Assembly (NCBI GenBank): GCA_017694735.1
Contig: JADIMN010000136.1
Location: forward strand, 1 to 13,050
Length of the DNA: 13,050 nt
Source of the DNA: Candidatus Alectryobacillus merdavium
Lineage (GTDB): Bacteria > Bacillota_I > Bacilli_A > RFN20 > CAG-826
Direction: 5' to 3'
Made by a program: the position numbers and the translations under genes. Position 1 is the stretch's first letter. Every line of letters begins with the position of its first letter. Below, in pieces: positions 5,841 to 11,619 of the stretch. The notes under the pieces were generated by a model. It was not told where the DNA came from and searched no databases. It saw only the letters and a list, made by a program, of their open reading frames with translations.

Positions 5841-7577
5841 TTAATCTTTATAGTAATCATCTGAATCATATTCATCATAGTCATCATCATAATCAAGACC
5901 ATATGAATCTTCTTCGTTTTCTTCTCTTTCAATTTCTGCAAGTTCTTCATCAGTGTAAACAGCCATGATTTTGCTATTCTTCTTTTCTTCACTGGATGAT
6001 TCTTGTTTTTCTTGAGCAGATTGATTTTCTTTCTTCTTATTAGATTTTTTATTTGTTTTCTTTTTGCTATCTTCTTTCTCTTTTTCGCTCATTAATTTAG
6101 AAAGTAAATCTTCCATTGTTGTTCCATCTTTAATTTCAACATGTGGTGTTGAAGTTTCTTCAACTGATGTTTGTTTTTTATCATCATCTTGTTTAACTTC
6201 AACAGTTTCGTCTACAACATTGCTGTCGTTATGTTTTTCTTCAAAAACAACTTCTTTTGGTTCATCAACTTGAACATCTTCATCCACTAATGTTTCAACA
6301 ACTTCATCAGTTTCAACATTTGGATTTTCAATCATTTCATCATTTATTTCTTCATCATAATTTTCAATAATTTCGGTTTGTTTATTATCAGTTTCTTCTG
6401 ATTTAATAGATTCAATTGTTTTATAAGAAAGTTTTTGTTTCATTGCCTCATCAGCTGTAATAACATCAATTTTCATTCCAACTAATTTAACAGCTAAATA
6501 AACATTAACACCTTCTTTTCCAACAGTCTTTGGTACTTCACCGTTTTGAACAACTGCAACTGCGATATCCTCGTCTTTATTTGTTTCAGGATTCTTTTGA
6601 GTTTTAAAAGCGACACCAACAACACGTCCTGGAGCAAGAGCTTCAGCAATATATAATGCTTTATTTTCTTGATACAAGATAATATCAATCTTTTCTTTTT
6701 CTTTTGAATTTCCAAGATTCTTAGTGATGTTTTGAATTCTATCAGCATTTTTGCCAATACATGTACCTCTTGCATCAACATTTGGATCTTGTGAATAAAC
6801 TGAAACTTTACTTCTTTCACCAGGTTTTCTAGCGATATCCTTGATTATAACAGTGCCGTCGTAAATTTCATGAATCTCTTGTTCGAATAATCTTCTTAAG
6901 AATGTAGGATCACTTCTTGATATTCTAATTGTTGCTCCTTGTGGAGTTGATTCAACCTTTAAAATACAAACTTTAATGCTTTCACCTTGTTTAAAGGTTT
7001 CATCTCCAATTTGATCTCTTCTTTCAAGAGGAACGGTTGTATTGTTACCAATATTAATCATTGCTTCTCTTGTTTCTTTATTGTATTGTTCAACAACACC
7101 AGTAACAAGTTCACCTTTCTTAGCACCAAACAAATCAACAAGATTTTTCTTTTCTGCTTCCATTATCTTGCTCTTGAATGAAGTCATAAATGAATTCATG
7201 AATTTATTGCCTTTAAAATTATCTGAAATTAAATCTTTTAATAAGAACTTAACTTCATAAATATCGCCAATATTTTTACCAGCAGCAATAACATCGTGAT
7301 CTTCATTTGAAATTTCTAAATAATCATCGTTGATATCATCATCTGCTAAAACTTTTCTTCCATAGTAGACAACAAATTGTTCTTCTTTACCTACTTTTTC
7401 AAGTTCAGCTCTAACAGCTGAATCAGAAATATCTCCATCGTTTAAGAAAACTTTTTTATATGCTTTAGCAAGACAGAATTTTAAAGTTTTAATAATAAAT
7501 TCTTTATCAAGATTTTTTGACTCAACAAGTGAATCAACTGCTTCCATTAAAGGAATACTTTGTTTTTTTCTAGGCAT
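5841..7577 (-). CDS. nusA: Transcription termination/antitermination factor NusA with long charged tail
   Basis: NusA binds elongating RNA polymerase and modulates pausing, termination and antitermination. Domains in order: N-terminal polymerase-binding domain (about 1-150), S1 (about 153-222, GELVTGVVEQYNKETREAMI), KH1 (about 225-312, with VDARGTCIGKNADRIQNI), and KH2 (about 313-380, with KTVGKEGVNVYLAVKLVGMKIDVI). A tail of nearly 190 residues (about 390-578) follows. It is rich in Glu/Asp, has a Lys-rich island at 505-516 (KKKTNKKSNKKK), and ends in an Asp/Tyr run (YDDDYDEYDSDDYYKD). B. subtilis NusA stops soon after KH2, so this tail is unusual and probably disordered. It does not look like the AR repeats of E. 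coli NusA. Start ATG 7577 has an AAGGAG site. Confidence 0.97.
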   Translation of the reverse strand: MPRKKQSIPLMEAVDSLVESKNLDKEFIIKTLKFCLAKAYKKVFLNDGDISDSAVRAELEKVGKEEQFVVYYGRKVLADDDINDDYLEISNEDHDVIAAGKNIGDIYEVKFLLKDLISDNFKGNKFMNSFMTSFKSKIMEAEKKNLVDLFGAKKGELVTGVVEQYNKETREAMINIGNNTTVPLERRDQIGDETFKQGESIKVCILKVESTPQGATIRISRSDPTFLRRLFEQEIHEIYDGTVIIKDIARKPGERSKVSVYSQDPNVDARGTCIGKNADRIQNITKNLGNSKEKEKIDIILYQENKALYIAEALAPGRVVGVAFKTQKNPETNKDEDIAVAVVQNGEVPKTVGKEGVNVYLAVKLVGMKIDVITADEAMKQKLSYKTIESIKSEETDNKQTEIIENYDEEINDEMIENPNVETDEVVETLVDEDVQVDEPKEVVFEEKHNDSNVVDETVEVKQDDDKKQTSVEETSTPHVEIKDGTTMEDLLSKLMSEKEKEDSKKKTNKKSNKKKENQSAQEKQESSSEEKKNSKIMAVYTDEELAEIEREENEEDSYGLDYDDDYDEYDSDDYYKD

Positions 7578-7594
7578 CTTATTTATTCTCCTTC

Positions 7595-8059
7595 TTACTT
7601 ATATTCTAGATTTCCTTTCTTAATATTATTTTTTTCAATAACAAGTTTTTTTCTTGCTCCCTTTATAAAGTATTCAAAGATAATTTCGTTTTCTTTTACT
7701 TCCTTAATTTTACCAAGAAATTTATTTTGATTTTTTAAAGGATTATTTAATTCTAAAGAAACATACTTATCAACATATTCTTCAATATGACTCAAATCTA
7801 GTGAATCATCAATTCCAGCTGATTCAACATTAAGCATATAAGGTTTATCTTCATCATCAATTTCATCAAGTTTATCACTAATTTTAGTAGACAAATTAGA
7901 TATTTGATTCATAGAAATGTAGGTATTATCACTACGTTTAACTATAATGCTTAATAAATCATCTCCCTCATACTTAGAAAATTTAATTTCAACAAGTTGA
8001 TAACCTTCCTTCTCAAGAAGAACATTTATTTCGTTTTTTAATTTTTCACTATTCTTCAT
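7595..8059 (-). CDS. rimP: Ribosome maturation factor RimP
   Basis: RimP is needed for efficient 30S subunit maturation and is the usual first gene of the nusA operon (ylxS in B. subtilis). The 154-residue protein has the expected two-domain plan. The N-terminal part contains LLEKEGYQLVEIKFSKYEGD and LLSIIVKRSDN, then YISMNQISNLSTKISDKLDE. Between the domains lies PYMLNVESAGIDDSLDLSHI, which replaces the usual LEVSSPGLDRPL. The C-terminal SH3-like domain includes YVSLELNNPLKNQNKFLGKI. The SPG-to-SAG change at the family signature is slightly divergent. Start ATG 8059 is preceded by AAAGGAGG (8070-8063), which lies immediately after the U tract of a leader hairpin. The stop is 17 nt before the nusA start. 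Confidence 0.92.
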   Translation of the reverse strand: MKNSEKLKNEINVLLEKEGYQLVEIKFSKYEGDDLLSIIVKRSDNTYISMNQISNLSTKISDKLDEIDDEDKPYMLNVESAGIDDSLDLSHIEEYVDKYVSLELNNPLKNQNKFLGKIKEVKENEIIFEYFIKGARKKLVIEKNNIKKGNLEYK

Positions 8060-8070
8060 ATTCCTCCTTT

Positions 8071-8115
8071 AAAAAAATAAGAGTGGTTTACACCACTCTA
8101 GAATTATATCTTGAG
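8071..8115 (-). promoter_or_regulatory. Terminator/attenuator hairpin in the rimP-nusA leader
   Basis: On the minus strand AGAGTGGT (8099-8092) pairs with ACCACTCT (8087-8080) around a GTAA loop, followed by TATTTTTTT (8079-8071). The rimP ribosome binding site begins at the very next base. An alternative stem, CTCAAGA (8115-8109) with TCTAGAG (8102-8096) and one mismatch, would use part of the terminator's left arm and could act as an antiterminator. The hairpin could also simply terminate the decarboxylase transcript; with a promoter at 8123-8152 it would additionally lie in the rimP leader. Confidence 0.7.
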
Positions 8116-8122
8116 CACTAAT

Positions 8123-8152
8123 ATTATATTTTAAAAATATATAATAATTCAA
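8123..8152 (-). promoter_or_regulatory. Promoter of the rimP-nusA-infB-rbfA operon
   Basis: On the minus strand TTGAAT (8152-8147) and a perfect TATAAT (8128-8123) are separated by 18 bp, the best two-part promoter in the window. Transcription is expected near the G at 8116, giving a leader of about 57 nt that contains the hairpin at 8071-8099. A second TATAAT at 8108-8103 has no matching -35. Confidence 0.6.
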
Positions 8153-8168
8153 TACATTTTATAAAATA

Positions 8169-9656
8169 TCAAAAATTAGTCAATTTTAGTTTTTCCCATT
8201 CTTCTAAATCAACAACTCCAACATTATCATCACCAAAGTCAGACAAAATTTTAGCGTTATTTTTCTTATAGTAATCAATTTGTTTTATAACATCAACTGT
8301 AAAAACTTCACCAGGTATAATTATTGGAATTCCAGGAGGATAAATCATTACCATATCTTTTGAAACACAATTTAAAGCTTCTTTATAATTAACTACCTTT
8401 AAAGGAGCGTGATATGCATCTCTTGGTCTACAATATGATTTTGGAAAAGATTGAAAATAATGATTATCCTGATAAGTAATTTCATCATCAAAATAATTTT
8501 TTGATATATCACGTAAAGCAAAAATAAGTTTATCTAAGTCTTCTTTATATGTTCCAATTGATAAAATGCATAATAATACGTATGTTTCTGCTAATTCGAT
8601 TTGAACATTATACTTATCTTTTAATAAATTATAAATTTCAAAACCACTTAGTTTTATTTTTTCAATTTCGATAACTAACTTACTACAATCAAAATCAAAT
8701 GCTCCATTTTCTTGAAAGTGTTTTTTTCCTCGAACTTTAAACCCTTTAATATTATTTATATTTTCAAAAGCATAATTATATAAGTTTAAAACCTCATCCA
8801 ATCGTTCTTTTCCTTTAAAAACCATATAGTGTCTTGCAGCATCTAAAGATGCAATAAACATCATGTTAGGAGAAGTTGTTGTTATTAAATTAAAAGCTTT
8901 ATTAACATTATAATCATCGATTTTATCGCTATTTATTAGTAAAACACTGCTTTGAGTTAAACTACCACCAGTTTTATGTACGCTTAAGGTAGCCATATCA
9001 GCACCAGCTTTAATTGCGGTTGTTGGAAATTTATCATTAAAGTAAAAATGAGAACCGTGTGCCTCATCAACAAGTACTAACATATTTTTTTCATGAGCAT
9101 AATTTATGATTTTTTTCAAATCACAAGTTGCACCAAAATAAGTTGGATTAATAAGAAAAATCGCTTTAGCATCTAAATTTTGATCAATAATTTTTTTCCA
9201 TTGTTCAAATGAAACTTGATTGACAATCTCTGTTGATAAATCTATTTCAGGCATAATAAATACTGGAGAAGCGCCACATAAAACTAATCCATTTATAACA
9301 GATTTGTGAACATTTCTAGGTAATATAATTTTTTCATCTGCTTTTAAGCAACTTAAAAGCATTATTAAAATACCGCTTGTCGATCCATTAACAAGAAATC
9401 TAGCTTTTTTAGAACCAGTTGCATCAGCCCATAATTTTTCTGCTTGTTTAATCACTCCGTTTGCGTTTGCTAAATTATCTAATCCTCTTGGAGCATTAAA
9501 ATCAGATAAATATACCTTTTCTCCATAAATAAGAGAAAAGCCATCATCCACACCTTTTTGGTGATGTCCGGGTACATCAAATGAAGTATTATGTTCTTTT
9601 AAATAAGTCTTTAAAGCTTCTAAAAAAGGAGTTTGATTTTGCAATTTCTCGTCCAT
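8169..9656 (-). CDS. Orn/Lys/Arg decarboxylase family PLP enzyme (SpeA-like)
   Basis: This fold-type I PLP decarboxylase acts on arginine, lysine or ornithine to yield agmatine, cadaverine or putrescine. The 495 residues match the short SpeA/YaaO-type enzymes of Bacilli rather than the 700-residue E. coli forms. Motifs: FDVPGHHQ (26-33), FLVNGSTSG (87-95, phosphate contact), DEAHGSH (197-203, with the Asp that binds the pyridine nitrogen), and SVHKTGGSLTQSS (from 225) with Lys228 as the Schiff-base lysine. The C-terminal domain has RDAYHAPLK and YPPGIPIIIPGE. Substrate cannot be decided from sequence alone. No Shine-Dalgarno precedes the ATG; a TATATT box ends 7 nt before it. It ends in TGA, the only such stop seen here. 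It is divergent from the phosphodiesterase gene. Confidence 0.92.
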   Translation of the reverse strand: MDEKLQNQTPFLEALKTYLKEHNTSFDVPGHHQKGVDDGFSLIYGEKVYLSDFNAPRGLDNLANANGVIKQAEKLWADATGSKKARFLVNGSTSGILIMLLSCLKADEKIILPRNVHKSVINGLVLCGASPVFIMPEIDLSTEIVNQVSFEQWKKIIDQNLDAKAIFLINPTYFGATCDLKKIINYAHEKNMLVLVDEAHGSHFYFNDKFPTTAIKAGADMATLSVHKTGGSLTQSSVLLINSDKIDDYNVNKAFNLITTTSPNMMFIASLDAARHYMVFKGKERLDEVLNLYNYAFENINNIKGFKVRGKKHFQENGAFDFDCSKLVIEIEKIKLSGFEIYNLLKDKYNVQIELAETYVLLCILSIGTYKEDLDKLIFALRDISKNYFDDEITYQDNHYFQSFPKSYCRPRDAYHAPLKVVNYKEALNCVSKDMVMIYPPGIPIIIPGEVFTVDVIKQIDYYKKNNAKILSDFGDDNVGVVDLEEWEKLKLTNF

Positions 9657-9701
9657 ACAAAAAATATATTAAATAGATACAAAATAAATTACAATATTAA
9701 A
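9657..9701. promoter_or_regulatory. Divergent promoter region, decarboxylase and phosphodiesterase
   Basis: Forty-five bases separate the two start codons. The plus strand has TACAAT at 9690-9695, 7 nt before the ATG at 9702. The minus strand has TATATT at 9668-9663, 7 nt before the ATG at 9656. The expected -35 position of each promoter falls on the other's -10 box. Neither has a convincing -35, and neither gene has a ribosome binding site. Confidence 0.45.
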
Positions 9702-10148
9702 ATGAGAATTTTATTAGTTTCTGATTCACATGGCGACTTTGAAAGTCTAAACAATTTATTAATTTTACATCCAGATTGCGATTATTATTTTCATCTTGGA
9801 GATTCATGTCTTCCAAAATATTACATGCAGTCTTTCTTATGTATTAAAGGTAATTGTGACTTTGAAGATTTTGATACCATTAGAGAAATTACTATCAACA
9901 ATATAAAATTTCATCTTGAACACGGAGACAAGATATTTAAAAAAATAGATAATTATATAAAAAATATAGATTGTGATGTTTTTCTATTTGGACATACACA
10001 TTGTAAATTAAATACAAAAATTAATAACAAGATAGTTATAAATCCAGGTAGTTTATCAAGACCAAGAGATGATACAAAAGGAAGTTATGCCATTATTAGT
10101 TTTAATAGTTTAAAAGATATGAAATGTCAATTTTTTTACTTAGAGTAA
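9702..10148 (+). CDS. YfcE/MJ0936-family metallophosphoesterase
   Basis: This small calcineurin-like phosphodiesterase (148 residues) binds two divalent metals. Metal-binding residues are visible in order: DSH (Asp8, His10), GD (Asp34 in FHLGDS), GNCD (Asn51), HGD (His74) and GHTH (His98, His100), then the common ending NPGSLSRPR. The start at 9702 was chosen because MRILLVSDSHGD is the family's typical N-terminus. An upstream in-frame start (9633) would lie inside the divergent decarboxylase gene and pass through its promoter. A TACAAT box ends 7 nt before the ATG and no ribosome binding site is seen. The natural substrate of such proteins is mostly unknown; family members hydrolyse phosphodiester model compounds. 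It is not next to rdgB here, unlike in many Firmicutes. Confidence 0.92.
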   Translation: MRILLVSDSHGDFESLNNLLILHPDCDYYFHLGDSCLPKYYMQSFLCIKGNCDFEDFDTIREITINNIKFHLEHGDKIFKKIDNYIKNIDCDVFLFGHTHCKLNTKINNKIVINPGSLSRPRDDTKGSYAIISFNSLKDMKCQFFYLE

Positions 10149-10177
10149 AACTTTTACTATCGCATATGTCAAAGTTT

Positions 10178-10186
10178 TGTTATAAT
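10178..10186 (+). promoter_or_regulatory. degV extended -10 promoter
   Basis: TG at 10178-10179 followed by a perfect TATAAT at 10181-10186 lies just before the ATG at 10195, giving a leader of about 0-3 nt. No -35 hexamer and no Shine-Dalgarno sequence were found. Confidence 0.6.
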
Positions 10187-10194
10187 AGTTAAGT

Positions 10195-11067
10195 ATGAAA
10201 AAGATTGCTATAGTAACAGATGATAATTCTGGAATAACTCCAGAAGAAGCCAAGCAACTTGGTATTTATATTATTAAAATGCCTGTTCTTATCGATGGAA
10301 CAGAATATTATGAATATGATAATTTAACTTCTGAACAATTTTATAAATTTTTAGAAGAAGATAGAGATGTAAAAACAAGTCAACCATCCCCTGGAAATGT
10401 AATGAATTTATGGGAGAATTTATTAAAAGACTACGATGAAATTGTTCATATTCCTATGTCTAGTGGACTTTCAGAAAGTTGTAACACTGCTAAAAGTTTA
10501 GCTGAAAACTTTGATGGTAACGTATTTGTAGTCGATAATCACAGAATTAGCGTCACATTAAAAAGATCTGTCCTTGATGCAATTAATTTAAGAAATAAGG
10601 GTTATGATGGAGCCGCTATTAAAGAAACTTTAGAATCTACTAAAGGTGATAGCAGTATCTATATCATGGTAGATACATTAAAATATCTTAAAAAAGGCGG
10701 AAGAGTTACTCCAGCAGGCGCTGCATTAGGAGCAACATTCCATATTAAACCTATATTACAAATTCAAGGTGGAAAACTTGATGCTAAAGCAAAAGTTATT
10801 GGAGTTAAAAAAGCAAAATTAAAATTAGTCGAGTTTGCAAAAGAAGATTTAATTAAAAGATTTAAATATTTAACAAATAAAGGCAAATATGAAATTGAAA
10901 TTGCTTATACATATGATAAATCTCTTGCTGAAGATTTAATTAAGTTACTACAAGAACAAATTCCAGATCTTCCAGAGATTGCTTCTGTAATTCCTCTAAG
11001 TTTATCAGTAGCAACACACATTGGTCCTGGTGCTATGGCAGTTGCTATTTCAAAAATTATCCATTAA
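10195..11067 (+). CDS. DegV family (FakB-like) fatty-acid-binding protein
   Basis: DegV proteins bind a single fatty acid. The characterised FakB members hand it to the kinase FakA so that exogenous fatty acids become acyl-phosphate for phospholipid synthesis. The 290 residues fit the family: KIAIVTDDNSGITPEEAKQL at the start (more often DSTSDL-like), VKTSQPSPGNV at about residues 59-69 (the conserved TSQPSP motif), IPMSSGLSESCNTAK at about 86-100, YLKKGGRVTPAGAALG at about 163-178, and HIGPGAMAV near the end. No FakA gene lies in the window, so a FakB role is inference. The gene has its own extended -10 promoter with almost no leader and is followed by a strong terminator. Confidence 0.93.
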   Translation: MKKIAIVTDDNSGITPEEAKQLGIYIIKMPVLIDGTEYYEYDNLTSEQFYKFLEEDRDVKTSQPSPGNVMNLWENLLKDYDEIVHIPMSSGLSESCNTAKSLAENFDGNVFVVDNHRISVTLKRSVLDAINLRNKGYDGAAIKETLESTKGDSSIYIMVDTLKYLKKGGRVTPAGAALGATFHIKPILQIQGGKLDAKAKVIGVKKAKLKLVEFAKEDLIKRFKYLTNKGKYEIEIAYTYDKSLAEDLIKLLQEQIPDLPEIASVIPLSLSVATHIGPGAMAVAISKIIH

Positions 11068-11093
11068 AAAGTGAATGAAAATTCACTTTTTTT
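11066..11093 (+). terminator. Strong intrinsic terminator after degV
   Basis: A perfect 11-bp stem (11066-11076 with 11081-11091) encloses a GAAA tetraloop and runs into seven Ts (11087-11093). The stem begins in the last two bases of the degV stop codon. The next promoter starts about 9 nt downstream. Confidence 0.92.
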
Positions 11094-11101
11094 AAATTAT
11101 A

Positions 11102-11110
11102 TGCAATAAT
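11102..11110 (+). promoter_or_regulatory. Extended -10 promoter of the lipoprotein gene
   Basis: TGC followed by AATAAT (one mismatch to TATAAT) ends exactly 7 nt before the ATG at 11117, predicting a leaderless transcript. No ribosome binding site or -35 is visible. Confidence 0.5.
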
Positions 11111-11116
11111 TAAAAC

Positions 11117-11608
11117 ATGCGAAAACTATTTATTTTTTTATCTACCCTATTCACATTAACATCTTGTGGAGGAATAAGTAATAATACGACATATGATTAT
11201 AAAGATTTTACAAATATAACTAGTGAACAAATTTTTAATTTACCAGAAAATTCATATGCTATTTATTTTTATTCTTTATCCTGCAATGTATGTGAATCAA
11301 TTAAAAGCGATGTTTTTGAATTTTCAAATAATGTAATAAATAAAGAAGACACAAGAGTTGAAAATATTTATTTTTTAGAAGCAACAATTTCAAATTTACT
11401 GGCAATTCCTTATTATTTTGAAATAACTCAAGGCCAAGATCAAAGCGTAGAAAATTATAAAACTCTTTGCATAGGCGCAAGTAGCTTAACAGAAATGTCT
11501 TACTATGGATATCCTACTTTATTTATTTTAAGCAATAATAATGAAAATAAAAAAATCATTTCTTCCATTTATTTAGGAAGAAATGAAATTTTAAATTTTA
11601 TTAGATAA
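11117..11608 (+). CDS. Thioredoxin-like lipoprotein, function unknown
   Basis: This 163-residue protein has a lipoprotein signal: MRKLFIFLSTLFTLTSC, with the lipobox LTSC and Cys17 as the expected lipidated residue. It should therefore sit on the outer face of the membrane. The mature part looks thioredoxin-like. YAIYFYSLSCNVCESIK (residues 48-63) has a CxxC pair (Cys56, Cys59) after a strand, and GYPTLFIL (131-138) supplies the expected cis-proline (Pro133) before a strand. An extra Cys118 lies between them. A thiol-disulfide role is inferred; no partner oxidase or reductase is encoded nearby. No named family was recognised. The gene lacks a Shine-Dalgarno sequence and is preceded by an extended -10 box. 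Its 3' end contains the terminator of the convergent pepC. Confidence 0.75.
   Translation: MRKLFIFLSTLFTLTSCGGISNNTTYDYKDFTNITSEQIFNLPENSYAIYFYSLSCNVCESIKSDVFEFSNNVINKEDTRVENIYFLEATISNLLAIPYYFEITQGQDQSVENYKTLCIGASSLTEMSYYGYPTLFILSNNNENKKIISSIYLGRNEILNFIR
11549..11586 (-). terminator. Intrinsic terminator of pepC, embedded in the lipoprotein gene
   Basis: On the minus strand TCATTTCTTCC (11586-11576) pairs perfectly with GGAAGAAATGA (11566-11556) over a 9-nt loop, followed by seven Ts (11555-11549) and then ATTTT. It lies 33 nt past the pepC stop, inside the end of the convergent lipoprotein gene. On the plus strand the stem is followed by a poor AATTTT tract, so at best it ends lipoprotein transcription weakly. 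Confidence 0.85.
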
Positions 11609-11619
11609 ATTTTTATAAA

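Noticed and set aside
5860..5905. Repeated CAT/ATC triplets resembling a tandem repeat
   Set aside because: They are the complement of Asp codons in the acidic NusA tail; codon-level low complexity explains them, with no regular repeat-spacer structure as in CRISPR.
5780..5968. Plus-strand open frame rich in His and Leu
   Set aside because: It is antisense to the Asp-rich end of nusA; the His run is just the complement of GAT/GAC repeats. No ribosome binding site or promoter was found.
6494..6820. Lys/Leu-rich 108-residue open frame on the minus strand
   Set aside because: It lies in a shifted frame wholly inside nusA KH-domain coding sequence and lacks a recognisable domain; nusA itself is intact.
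8169..8171. TGA as tryptophan (code 4) extending the decarboxylase
   Set aside because: Tryptophans throughout the window are encoded by TGG, and the family C-terminus is already complete at this stop.
9633..9701. Longer N-terminus for the phosphodiesterase
   Set aside because: The extra residues would overlap the divergent decarboxylase and cross the promoter region; the family normally begins at the MRILLVSDSH start (9702).
10144..10158. Palindrome AGTAAAA-C-TTTTACT at the end of the phosphodiesterase gene as a terminator
   Set aside because: It has almost no loop, is all A/T in the middle, and no T run follows, so it is unlikely to terminate.
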